Below the pieces are notes generated by a model that worked only from the letters and a program-made list of their open reading frames with translations, had not been told where the DNA came from and ran no database searches. 64,000 nt of DNA, taken from the NCBI GenBank assembly GCA_964467985.1, contig CAYXTP010000010.1:62001-126000 (forward strand), given 5' to 3'. The position numbers were made by a program, and so were the translations under genes. This stretch comes from GCA-2720975 sp964467985 (GTDB lineage: Bacteria > Planctomycetota > UBA1135 > GCA-002686595). This document shows, one piece after another, positions 26,814 to 36,900 of this stretch (positions are counted from its first letter, which is position 1; every line of letters begins with the position of its first letter).

Positions 26814-29021
26814 TCACGCTGTCGCCGGACTCCAGCGCCGCTTGCGCAAACCGATCCAAGCCACAAGCAGGACGATCCAACCGGCCCCGGCCAACACGCC
26901 CTTGAGGGTCGGGGGCCCTCCTATGAGGACCGTCCCACAGCCGCCACCAGAATTGCTCTGGGACGGTCCCGTGATGCTCAATGCCTCCTGGAGAATGAAT
27001 GCCTGCTGTGTGAGCGGATTGCTCACGCGTATCGCGACCTTGCCCGCATTGCGAGCGCGGGTCGTGATGCTGAGGGTGGTGGCGTCCACAAACGTTGAAT
27101 TCACGCCTTGGCCGCCATCGCCGGTCAGAGGATTGACGCCTACCCGGACGAGCATGTCCTCGGTGAATCCCTCTCCGACCAGCGTGACGGTTTCTCCACC
27201 GTCGCTACTGACGGCGGATGGATTGACGTAATGCAGCGTCGGGTCAGGAGCCGCACTGTAGCTGAAGGAGGAGCTCGTGGATGCCCCACCTGGAACTGTG
27301 ACGCTCAAGGGGTAGGGCCCGCCGGGAACCCCGGCCTCGGTAACCACCCGCAGCTGCGTGAGGCTGACAACGGAAACCTGTGGTTGATTGACTCCGTTGA
27401 TCTCAACGCCGGTTCCGGGAACAAAGTTGTCTCCGGTGAGGGTCAGGACGGTCCCACCTGCACTGGAGCCCGCGACAGGAAAGACACTGCTCACACTTGG
27501 CGTGGCCATCGCCAAAAATCCTTCGTCGGCACGCCCCTCAACGCCAGTCGCGTCGATGACGGTCACGTCATGGGAGCCGGGTATCGAGGCACGGGTGGTT
27601 AGCGTGATCATGGAGGAGCTCGCCACGCTGCACCCGCCGGGCTGGCCATCCACGTACACTTGATCACCGATGACGACACGGGCGCCGGGACGGAATTCAG
27701 CCCCCACGACCGTGATACTCACTCCACCGGTAGCTGGACCCGATGAAGGGGTCGCGAAGTTGACGCGCGGACTGGGGGGAGAGATTTCCAGAGCTGCACT
27801 CAGAATGCTGACGTCGCCCGCGGAGTCGGTTACGACCAAGTCCGCGTGCCCAAGGGCCGCACCTTCGGGCACGGCCAGGTTGAATGTCACCCACGAGCCG
27901 AACCAGCTGACATTGGTCACCGATAATGAGGAGTCACTGGATTGGAGGGTGGAGCCACTGTCGAGCCCAGCTCCCCTTACCCTGAGTGACCTTGTCTCAC
28001 CCGTGATGGCGCGCAGCGGGTACTCGTCCGAGTTGCGGCCGAGACTCAGGTACGCATCAGCCCCCACCAGCAGGTCCCCCATGTTCTTCGGGTTGGTGCC
28101 CGTCACCGACACAGGCCCAGAGACCGTCGACTCAAAGTCCGTCTGAATGGTCCTGCCGGGAATCAGGTTGGACGCTGAAACGGGAAAGTCAAACGGGGTG
28201 GCGTAGACCGTGTAGGTATCCGGGGGTAGCGATGAGAGGGTGAAGACCCCGTTGGCGCGGCTCAGGGTTGCTGCCACCAGGCGCCCATCTGTGTCGCGCG
28301 CAGCCACCCAGGCACCCTTGACGACCGTGTTGGAACCTGCCCGCCGTACTGTGCCAAGGATCGAGCCCATGGCACTGGCCGGGTACACGCTCTCGATACC
28401 GCGTACCTCGTCTGCGGACAAGCTGCGGTGCAGGATCACACTCGGGTCCACATAGGGGTACATGCTAGCGCCCGCGCAACCGCTGTGATCCAAGCCCAGC
28501 AAGTGTCCGAGCTCGTGTGTGGCCACATCTTGAACGTCGAACCGGCCGGCTTCCCCGGAGGTCGTGAAACTGAAGTTGCCGCCGTTGAAGAGCACGTCGG
28601 CATCAATGATCTGCCCCGTGGTGAAGAACGTCAGGGGCGTGATGGCAACGATGCCCGATCCCATCGGGAAGAAACCCGATGAATTGTCCTCGTCGAACAA
28701 CATCATGTGGTGTTGGCTCGAACTCCAGTTGCGACTGGATTGCCCCTGACTGCTCGTGTCTTCTACCAAGCGTGCCCGCGATCCACTGACCCCGTTCCAG
28801 GCATCGATGGCATTGCGCAGGGCAGGCATGTGAGTCCGGTCGGACAGGTCGTCGGATCCGTCCGAGTTGATAACGACTGAGATCGATTCGGGAGAGGACC
28901 AAAAAAGAGCGTTGCCATTTCCCGAGTAGATCAACCGTACGTGGGCGCCAACCCAAGTTGCACTCACGCCGAGCAATAGCAAGAGACCCAAGCGTCGCAA
29001 CGTTCCAACGGCGGCGCTCAT
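26814..29021 (-). CDS. Secreted matrixin-type metalloprotease with IPT/TIG domains and C-terminal sorting-like tail
   Basis: 735 residues from the ATG at 29021, which overlaps the TGA of the preceding gene (ATGA), showing translational coupling. Signal peptide at 1-27. The catalytic domain (about 30-215) has the full zinc motif HELGHLLGLDH followed by a Met-turn-like SMYPYVDP. A carboxypeptidase-regulatory-like unit follows (GSILGTVRRAG...), then several IPT/TIG-type immunoglobulin-like domains (repeated SSGPATGGVSITVVG, VAGSSAGGTVLTLTG, VSSDGGETVTLVG). The C terminus is GGGCG, a hydrophobic helix of about 18 residues and RKRR, the layout of a cleaved-and-anchored surface sorting signal. Likely exported and displayed on the cell surface. 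Confidence 0.9.
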   Translation of the reverse strand: MSAAVGTLRRLGLLLLLGVSATWVGAHVRLIYSGNGNALFWSSPESISVVINSDGSDDLSDRTHMPALRNAIDAWNGVSGSRARLVEDTSSQGQSSRNWSSSQHHMMLFDEDNSSGFFPMGSGIVAITPLTFFTTGQIIDADVLFNGGNFSFTTSGEAGRFDVQDVATHELGHLLGLDHSGCAGASMYPYVDPSVILHRSLSADEVRGIESVYPASAMGSILGTVRRAGSNTVVKGAWVAARDTDGRLVAATLSRANGVFTLSSLPPDTYTVYATPFDFPVSASNLIPGRTIQTDFESTVSGPVSVTGTNPKNMGDLLVGADAYLSLGRNSDEYPLRAITGETRSLRVRGAGLDSGSTLQSSDSSLSVTNVSWFGSWVTFNLAVPEGAALGHADLVVTDSAGDVSILSAALEISPPSPRVNFATPSSGPATGGVSITVVGAEFRPGARVVIGDQVYVDGQPGGCSVASSSMITLTTRASIPGSHDVTVIDATGVEGRADEGFLAMATPSVSSVFPVAGSSAGGTVLTLTGDNFVPGTGVEINGVNQPQVSVVSLTQLRVVTEAGVPGGPYPLSVTVPGGASTSSSFSYSAAPDPTLHYVNPSAVSSDGGETVTLVGEGFTEDMLVRVGVNPLTGDGGQGVNSTFVDATTLSITTRARNAGKVAIRVSNPLTQQAFILQEALSITGPSQSNSGGGCGTVLIGGPPTLKGVLAGAGWIVLLVAWIGLRKRRWSPATA

Positions 29022-29662
29022 TTGCCAGCCCCCGGTGCACGGATCCCGCTCTCCAAGCCGTGACGAGCCCGCTTGGAACTGGCAGCAGCGGTGCAACGCG
29101 CAACGAGGTCAGCATAGTCCAGCACCTGCGATTGCATGCCAGGAACTAGGGCCCCGGTCACTTCATCGAGTAGGGCTTCGGGGCTCCCGTCGCGAGTGGC
29201 CAGCCGTGGTCCCGTGAAAGGAGTCAGAATTCGATAGCATCCCTGAGAGAGCCCGCAGAAGACTCGAGCTCCCTGAGGTCCCTCGGAACTGAGCATCAAG
29301 AGCGCCTCATCACCCGTGTTCAACGTAGCCATGCCAGGAATGATGGTCGCACGACCCGTGGGCAAGACCCCGCCCGGCAAACGCACACTGCGTGAGGTGA
29401 GATCATCCCCCCAGAAGGTCCTCTGTACTTCTAGGTCGAAGTCCGTGTAGACCAGTCCGTCCGCCCCGAGCACTGGAGTCTCGGAAACAACACGAGCCTC
29501 CAGGACGAGGTCCGAGCCCTCGACCAGTTGTTCGAGGTCCATTCGCAGGGCAGTACCGGCGTTTAGATCGCGCTCATGGACTCCCCACCCGCCAGAAGCC
29601 AGGGCTAGGACGAGGGCGCAGAGAAGGATGCCCTGCAGGGCGACGGGGAAGGGTCGATGCAT
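29018..29662 (-). CDS. Secreted protein coupled to matrixin protease, function unknown
   Basis: 214 residues from the ATG at 29662, where a signal peptide begins (ALQGILLCALVLALASGGWG). The mature part starts DLEQLVEGSDLVLEARVVS, then a strand-rich region ending TLNTGDEALLMLSS and a Cys pair (FCGLSQGCYRI). Small secreted proteins of this look are often found beside matrixins in bacterial genomes; I cannot give a function. Its TGA overlaps the ATG of the protease gene by 4 nt, so the two are made together; it could be an inhibitor or chaperone of the protease (inference). Confidence 0.75.
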   Translation of the reverse strand: MHRPFPVALQGILLCALVLALASGGWGVHERDLNAGTALRMDLEQLVEGSDLVLEARVVSETPVLGADGLVYTDFDLEVQRTFWGDDLTSRSVRLPGGVLPTGRATIIPGMATLNTGDEALLMLSSEGPQGARVFCGLSQGCYRILTPFTGPRLATRDGSPEALLDEVTGALVPGMQSQVLDYADLVARCTAAASSKRARHGLESGIRAPGAGK

Positions 29663-29931
29663 GATCAAGAACTGCCAGCTGTTTGAAGGCAGAGGCCTGG
29701 GGACGGGAGCCGACAGGGGCCCATCGACCTCGGGCCAGGGCACCCTTGAACCCCGACCTGGAATCCCACGGGGGACCGCCCGCAGGTCCGTGGGCCTGCC
29801 CCCACGCTGCAGGGGTGAGTGTTCCGAATCGGGACACGGGGACCGGGCCAAGGTCGCCGCCCAGGCGCAATGCGTGGGATATCTTTGAGTCGTTCCGTTC
29901 GACTCCCACTCTTCCACTCGGACCCCTTGCC

Positions 29932-30270
29932 ATGGACGCCAAGAGCCTCCTCCAGCGTATGTGCAGCCGCCAGGGCATCACACTTAGCGACGGCAGCCAC
30001 CTGTTGCCACTTGTTGAGCGTGCCCTGCACTCACCGGACAGCGTTCGTAATCGAATCCTGACCATGGTGGCCAACAGTCTGGCCCGCAAGGTGACAGGCG
30101 AGGACTCTGTCCCCGAGACGGCTATGACCCAAGAAGACCTGGACGAAGAGGTGCTGCACTCAGTAGCCCGGGTCCTGCACGCTTGGACACCGTCGGCGAG
30201 GGTGACCGACCTGGGGCAACTTCTTCCCGACCTGTTTCCGGAGGGGTTCGACCCCAACAGCTTGGAGTAG
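29932..30270 (+). CDS. Small conserved-looking helical protein, function unknown
   Basis: 112 residues from the ATG at 29932; the frame is open further upstream but that part is Pro/Gly/Arg-rich and overlaps the divergent gene's promoter region. Mostly alpha-helical and acidic towards the C terminus (MTQEDLDEEVLHSVARVL). No signal peptide, membrane segment or motif that I recognise. A strong hairpin follows 36 nt after the stop. Confidence 0.6.
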   Translation: MDAKSLLQRMCSRQGITLSDGSHLLPLVERALHSPDSVRNRILTMVANSLARKVTGEDSVPETAMTQEDLDEEVLHSVARVLHAWTPSARVTDLGQLLPDLFPEGFDPNSLE

Positions 30271-30306
30271 ACCCAAGCGGTCGCGGGAACTGCGGCCCGT
30301 GAACAC

Positions 30307-30342
30307 AAGAGGGGCGGTTCCCAAGCGGGAGCCGCCCCTCTT
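30307..30342. terminator. Bidirectional intrinsic terminator
   Basis: A 16-bp stem with one G-T mismatch: AAGAGGGGCGGTTCCC (30307-30322), loop AAGC, GGGAGCCGCCCCTCTT (30327-30342). It lies between the convergent genes ending at 30270 and 30366. The A/T ends of the stem give short U runs in both directions, so it can stop transcription of both. Confidence 0.8.
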
Positions 30343-30365
30343 CATTGCTCAGCTAGTGATCTGAG

Positions 30366-33102
30366 CTAGCGTCCGAGTCGACTGCTGAAGCGCTCAATGA
30401 GAGCTTCCATCTCGGACAGACGAGCCTCGAGTTCCTCGATGTGCTTGAGGAGCTCGTCCATGCCTGCGTCCGCATCGGGCACGAAGAAGGCGTGGCCGCC
30501 TTGGGTGATTCCCTGCATCAGGCTGGCTCCAGCGGTTTCGGGCGGCGCACCGCCATCGGGTGCACTGGAGACACTCCAGAAGTCAACATCTGCGGGAAGT
30601 TCATGCAGTCGTGCTTCCTCGCCATGCCCTTCAGGGGTCCACATGAAGGAAACTCCACCGCTGCCGTGGCGCCTGCTCTCGCCGTCATGGCCGCCCTGGC
30701 TGCCACCCTGCGCACCGCCGTGGCTTCCGTGCGTGCTGTGGCTTCCTTGGCTGCCGTGACTGCCGTGACTGCCGTGACTGCCACCCTGCGCACCGCCATG
30801 GCTCCCGCCGTTGCTTCCGTGCATGCTACGGCTTCCGTAACTACCGTGGCTGCCACCGCGCGCACTGCCATGGCTCCCGCCGTGGCTTCCGTGCATGCTA
30901 CGGCTTCCGCAACTACCGTGGCTGCCACCGCGCGCACTGCCGTGGCTCCCGCCGTGGCTGCCGTGCATGCTGCGGCTCCCGTGACTGCCGTGGCTGCCAC
31001 CGTGAGCACTGCCATGGCTCTCGCCGTGGCTTCCGTGCATGCTGTGGCTTCCTCGACTGCCGTGGCTGCCACCGCGCGCACTGCCATGGCTCTCGCCGTG
31101 GCTGCTGTGCAAGCTACGGCTTCCGTGACTGCTGCCATGGCCCCGAGATTGGATGTGGGAGCGGAAACTTCCGGCGCTGCACTGGGGGCAACCCTTGTGT
31201 CCAGACCCCATGCTCCCGTGGCTCTTGCTCTGGCTTGGCTTGCCGGAGTTGTGGCCCCGATCCCCTCGCGAAATGATGCTGTGCCAAGTTCCCCCACTGT
31301 GACTGCCTTCGGAGTGGGACTTGGCCCCTTTGGACTCCTCGCGCCGGATGCGAATCTGGGGCATGAAAGCCTTGGTGTCGACATCAAACATGTGCGGGGC
31401 GCCCTTGCCCTTGCCGTCGACCTTCACGTCGAATTCGATCTTCTGGGGCTTGTCCGTTCCCTTGCTGTTCCAGAATCCGCCGGCGCCAAGGCCGCTGCCC
31501 CCGCCGAAACGCATGACGTTGTGACTCTTGTCGTGGTCAGCGTGAGCGTCGTGGTCGTGGCCATCACCGTGGTCATGATCCTCGTCGTCGGAGCGAATGA
31601 AGAATCCCTGTGATAGGCCCTCACCCCTTCCGCCGCGCTTGCTGATGGCCTCCCGAATGCGTTCGGGCAGTTTGTCCAGGCCTTCCATGTGCTCGCCATC
31701 CGATTCGAACTTCATGACCATCCGCCTGCCGTCACCGGCGTGCTCTTCAATCAGTTCATGAATATGCTCGGGCAAGTTCTCCAGAGCCTTGAGGTGGTCC
31801 CCATCGAACTTGAATTCCATGACGCGATGTTCGCCGTCACCACCGCGCTCCCCAACGAGTTCACGGAGATGCTCGCGCATGCCCTCAAGGTCCCCGCCGT
31901 CGAACTTGAACTGCATGCCGCGACGCATGCCGTCACCAACACGCTCTTCAACGAGCTCGCGGATGTGCTCGCGCATGCCCTCCATGTTCTTGTCGTCAAA
32001 CTTAAACCGCATGGAACGATGCTCACCATCTCCACCATGCTCCTTGATGAGCTCGCGCACGCGTCCGGGCAATCCCTTGAGGTGCTCCCCGTCTAGCTCG
32101 ATCTCCATGACTTCCTCGTCACCATCATCGGTCTGCACGCGCACGACCGCCCGGCCGTGAGGCTTGGGCGCATCGGATTTTTCGACGTCAACGTCAACGT
32201 GCACTTCCATGCGCTTGCCGTCGGGCGTTGCAAGGTGCATTCGCCTTCCATCTGAAGCGTTGATTCGACGCACGTGGACTTCGGAGGAGTCTTCATCGTG
32301 ATCAGCGACTTCGCTTTCAGGGCCCTCGCCAATGCCGAAGACCATGACTTGGCCCTCGCCGCCGCCAGCGGCCCGGCGCTTAGCGATGAACCTGCGGGCG
32401 CCCTCCGGAAGCTGATCGGCGCCTTCACCGTCCAGCTCCAGCTCAAAGACCTGACCTTCACCGTCACCGCTACGAAGGACTCGGATGCCCTGCCCCGTGG
32501 CCTTGCCACTCAGCTCCAATACTCGGGGTGCGTCCGCTCGTACTCGCCTCTCGACACGGGTCTGAACCTGGGGGTCACCCTCCACGACGAATCTACGGGT
32601 CACCGTCTCAGGCTTGACGTCCACGGTGACCTCGCTGGCCACGTTTTTTTGAAGCTTGACTGTCTTCTGGGACTTGACCTTCTCCTCGCCGTTCAGCTTG
32701 CCCAACGGGCACAGCTCGACCTTGACCTGCCCCTTGTCTCCATCCCGTAGGTACATCACCTTGGCGGAAGAACCAGCCTTCAGTTTGGCCAACTTGTCGG
32801 AAGCTCCGTCCTTCTTGAGGTCGATCTTGTTCACGCGCAGGATTCGGTCGCCTGCCTGCAAGCCCGCCTCAGCGGCTCCGCTGCCGGGCATCACGGCCTC
32901 AATGACCATGACACCGTCCTCAATGCGCATTTGGACGCCGAGGTAGCCGCGGTCATCGGCTTCAGCTTCTACGAGTACCGGCGGCGCGAGCAGAATGCGC
33001 TTGGCAGCCACGCCTTCCTGGGCCTCTTGGACCTGCTTCAGGAGCAGATCGACTTCCGCTTGGGCCTCCTGAGCCTTTACGAGCACAGCCCGCGAGGAGC
33101 CG
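30366..33102 (-). CDS. PDZ protein with 32-residue repeats and His/Ser/Gly-rich repeats, 5' end in gap
   Basis: At least 911 residues; the frame is open into the N gap, so the true start is missing. Order: short coiled coil (KAQEAQAEVDLLLKQ); PDZ domain (GYLGVQMRIEDG, then AAEAGLQAGDRILRVN); a strand-rich linker; about five tandem units of 32-36 residues ending in GDG (coded at about 31625-32110); a His/Asp-rich stretch (DDEDHDHGDGHDHDAHADHD); a CPQC pair; a region of five 24-residue His-Gly-Ser units (coded by a 72-bp DNA repeat); and a final coiled coil. No protease domain is present. As last gene of the bc-type respiratory operon it may be a metal-binding or scaffolding envelope protein; function unknown. 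Confidence 0.75.
30741..31140 (-). repeat. 72-bp in-frame tandem repeat coding for 24-residue His/Ser/Gly units
   Basis: The motif GCTTCCGTGCATGCTACGG and close variants (plus strand) recur at 30813, 30885, 30957, 31029 and 31101, an exact 72-bp spacing. On the coding (minus) strand each unit gives a variant of SRSMHGSHGGSHGSARGGSHGS. Length is a multiple of three, so copy-number change would keep the frame. Confidence 0.85.
31625..32110 (-). repeat. Tandem protein repeat of about 32-36 residues
   Basis: Five units in the PDZ protein share the pattern M-x-F-K-F-D-G-x-x-L-E-G-M-R-E-H-x-R-E-L-V-x-E-R-x-G-D-G. DNA similarity is lower than in the 72-bp array, so this duplication is older. Each unit looks like a strand-helix pair. 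Confidence 0.75.
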
Positions 33103-33202
33103 NNNNNNNNNNNNNNNNNNNNNNNNNNNNNNNNNNNNNNNNNNNNNNNNNNNNNNNNNNNNNNNNNNNNNNNNNNNNNNNNNNNNNNNNNNNNNNNNNN
33201 NN
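33103..33202. other. Assembly gap (100 N)
   Basis: Exactly 100 N, a conventional placeholder of unknown length. It removes the 3' end of the cupredoxin-like gene and the 5' end of the PDZ gene. The flanks do not overlap each other. Confidence 0.95.
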
Positions 33203-33859
33203 CTCGTACTCGCCAGCGGGGAGGCCCTTCAGACTGAAGCCACCCTCGGCATCCGTCACGGCCCAGTGGGTCGCGTCCGTGACGACCACGTAGCCGGACA
33301 TCCAGGGATGGATGTCACAGCTCACCTTGATCGCCTCCGCGCGCTTGAACGTGCCCTTGACGTCCTTCCCCGTTGGAACCGCGCGGTTGAAACCGGTGTT
33401 CTTGAAGGCGTAGAGGTGCACGTTGTGCACGCACTTGTCCGAGTTCTGAAAACCCACGGTGCTGCCCACGGGGACGACCATGATGTGGGGTTCGAAGCGG
33501 CAGGAAGCCTGATTGAAGATGACTGGCTTCTTGGGGATCTCGACCTTCGCGTCCTTCACTTTCAGAGAAACAACGACGTTTGCGATCCCCAGCTTCTCAC
33601 CGATCAAGAGTGAGCGATCCTGGTCGTCCACATGCTCGCCGTCAGCGCAGCATCCGACGGATTGGGCCGCAGCGACCGTCAGTGGTTTGACCTTGGGCTT
33701 CTCACCTTCGAAGCGAATGTGGCCGGTGATGTGGCCTTGGGGCTTGGTTTCTTGAGCCCCAAGCGTTTCGACCGCCTTCTCATCCTGCGAGAAGCCAATA
33801 GCCAGCGAGGAGAGGGTTGCCAAGCCCAGTAGGGCAACGCGGGAGAGGGTCTGTTTCAT
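33203..33859 (-). CDS. Cupredoxin-like secreted protein, 3' end in gap
   Basis: 219 residues before the gap. Signal peptide at 1-24 (LSRVALLGLATLSSLAIGFSQ). The core carries the type 1 copper pattern: a His in KCVHNVHLY and then CDIHPWM (Cys, His, Met), as in methylamine-utilisation/plastocyanin-like proteins. A carboxypeptidase-regulatory-like beta-sandwich begins at the end of the visible part (TDAEGGFSLKGLPAGEYE). An extra GCC pair (SVGCCADG) lies near residue 70. Located downstream of the bc complex genes, it could be a periplasmic electron carrier, or a domain that only keeps the fold. Partial. Confidence 0.8.
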
Positions 33860-33905
33860 GGTGTGGATTGCCCTCTGCCTACGGACCTGCCCGGCGGACT
33901 CGAGG

Positions 33906-36900
33906 TTACTTCAGTTGCGATTCCAATTCTTTGATCTTACCGGCCTGCTCGGTGATCGTGTTGGCCTGAATGTCGGAGGCGCGGTGGTCCATGTTGTAGA
34001 CCCAATCCATCACGGCGTCGATCTGCTCGGCGTTCGTCGAGGCGGGATACTGAGCTTGGTACTGCGGCGCATCCGATCCGAAGTTGACGGCCATGGCCGT
34101 GCCCACATAAGTCGCCGGCGGGTTCCACAACCACTCGCGAACCCAATCCGGACGCAGGCGCGTCCGCACTCCATCTAGGGGCGGTGCCCAAGAGATGGGC
34201 GTCTCGACGTAGCTCGTACCGTTCGGGTGACACTGGAAGCAGTTCACGCCCTCGGCGCCCACAACTTCCCCCACTGCCAAGAACGAGTGGCGCGCCGCCA
34301 GGTAGGCGGCGGTCCGTCTTTCCAGGGTCTCAGTGCCGCGCTTCAAGGGGCCGACCAGGGAGAAGCCTTGGGAATCGCCCCAGGCCTTGAGCTTGTCGAA
34401 GCTGGCGAGGACATCCGTCTTGTAGCCGGCTTCGATCGACCGGATCGTGGCCGCGTCCAGCTTGAGCTTCGGATACGCAGACATGCGCGCTTCCATCTCC
34501 TCCGGGCTCAGGCCAGGACCTGGATCGGTGATGTTCGCTAGCGGGAAGATGGGCCACGTCAGGCTGTCTGCGGGCATGTCCCAGCCATGGGAATCGGGAT
34601 CGTTCAGACCCGAGAGCATCTGGCGTCCGAGAGCCAAGCGCAGGGTACGCGCGTAGCGGCTGTGCCATTCCCAGCGTGCCTTGTTGCCGAAGTACCCCAC
34701 GATGGCCTCTGCCTCGCCTGGATCGAAGACGAAACTCGGCATCTTCACCCGCAGTTGCTTGCGGATAGTCGAGGGGCTGCCCAGGAACGAGTAGAACCAA
34801 TCCGCCTGCAGTTTGTGGCCTTCGTTGAGCAGAACCGGAGGAGCGAAAGTCCAGCGCAGCTTGTCCCGCTCCGTGGATGAGTAGGGGCGCACGACGCCGT
34901 CCACATCCTCAATTTGCATCACTCCCTGGTCGTCGGTACCGCCGTGGGTCCAGGCCATGGGTTCGCCATTCTCATCTGCGACGACAGTGCCAAGCATGTA
35001 GTACTCGAGCATCTGATCCACGAACTGGCCGCCGACCGAAGGCGTCACATCCACAAGGTCGTCGATCTCGACGAAGTGCAACTCTCCCGGTCCGCCGTAA
35101 TCCGGCTCTGCCTCTAGGAGCTTGATGATGACCTCTTCCACTTCTTCGTCGGCGTTGAGTTCTGCCAACTCGCGGTCAGAGGCAAAGGCCTCCATCGAGT
35201 TCATGCTGGGAGGGATATTCTCGTCCAAGAGGGGTTGAAGCACGCCTCGGACAGTCTTGATGCCCCCGTTCTCGTCCCGGAAGGTGACGCGCGAGTTGTC
35301 CACGACGTGACAAGACATGCAGTTTTTCTGGCGCACTGCGCGCATGCCGGCATCGCTGACAGCCTGCTCTGCATCGGGCACCATTTTCTTGCCCGGCACG
35401 TCGTCGTTGACGAGTCCCAATACGAAGGTCGCAATGGCCTCAGCCTCGTCCTTCGAGAACCCAAAGAAGGGCATGCGGGCACGGTCCTTGGGAACCTTGA
35501 CCTTGTCGATGTCGTACACGCGCGGGCGCAGCAACTTGCGCTCGAGCCAGCCCTCGCGGTAATGATGGTCGAGCTTGGGCAGACCAGCGACTTCCTTCAG
35601 GTAGTGCTGGCCAAAATCCAGCTTGTCCACGGTCTTCGAACCCCAGCTACTGAGCTCCGTACCGATGGGCATCATGGTCTGCATGCCACCGATTTCGTGG
35701 CAAGAGAAGCACCCGTAGCTCATGACGAGTCGCTCGCCTAGCTTGCTGGCGAGCACATCCGTGTCGCTCCACTCGTCGTTGAGCCGCGCTTCCAAGATCG
35801 TGCGGCCGTCCTTCTGGAAATACCAGCGAGCCTGCTCGCGCAGAACGTCGGGACTGAGATTGACACGGTACTCGGAGTCTTCCTCCCAACCACGGGGCGT
35901 GTCCGTGAAAATGGCGTCGGGGTCCTCAAACACGTAGGCCGTGATGTCCATCGCATCCGCCTCCGAAAGGCGGAGGTTAGGCATGCGCGTGTGAGGCCAG
36001 TACGAACTGGGATCCAGGATCCACTGGTACAGCCAGTCCTCGTTGAGCTTGGTAGCCACGCCACGCAGGTTGGGCCCCATCTGGTTACGCTCAGTGGAAT
36101 TGTTCGAGAGCGAATCCACAACATCCGTCTCACCCATGTACGGGGAGGTGTTGTGGCAAGCGAAACAGCCGGCGAGGTTCATGACCTCGCGCCCGCGCTC
36201 TGCGTCCGCAGCCGCGCGAACATCGGCCGGGATGGGCTCGACGGCGTTTAACTCGTGGCGGTCGTACAGGAACGTCGTGATGGCGGCGACCGCAGCGCGG
36301 TTCCACTCTCCGCCCATGATCTCGCGTCCCGCGCCGTACTCGCTGGTGACGACGACCTCCTCTTCCGGCCAGTTCTCCAAGTTGAAGAAATGGGGCATGT
36401 TGGTCGAGGGGCGGAAGCCGCGCGGGTTAGAAATCCAAGCGTTGGTGAACTCGGGCGTAAGTTTGGCGGCCAGATTCGTCAGGGCCGGTCCGGGTCGGCG
36501 GTCGGTCGGGAACCAGTCCACCTTGTGGCACGCATAGCAGCCCTTCTCTTCGAACAATCGATAGCCCTGGGTCACCCGCGGGGCAGAATCCGCGATGAGT
36601 TCCATGGAGGTCTTGTGGCATTGCACACAGCCCGCTTCAACGTCCTGCTCGCGCAGCATGGGATAGTCCCAGTGGTGCTGCTTGTGCCAGTGCTTGTCCG
36701 ACGACGCCCAGGCCGCCTCTTCCTCCTCGTTCGAAGGCCTGTGGTCCGAATGCTGGAATGAGAGCCCTTCCCCAGCTCCACGGTGACACGCAGTACAACC
36801 AAATTCCTTGGCGGGGTGCGGCGACTTGGAAGACAGAAACAGGTCCAAACGCGGGTGCGAAGCGTAGGGCTGGGCCTCTCCTTCGAAGGCGTCATTTTCA

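Noticed and set aside
30741..31140. 72-bp repeats as a CRISPR array
   Set aside because: The units are contiguous with no unique spacers, are in frame and translate to a regular 24-residue repeat; there are no cas genes.
30441..31613. Long plus-strand open frame of 390 codons antisense to the PDZ/repeat protein
   Set aside because: It is low-complexity (Ala/Val/Thr) because it mirrors the 72-bp repeats; the minus-strand frame has a PDZ domain and continues far beyond.
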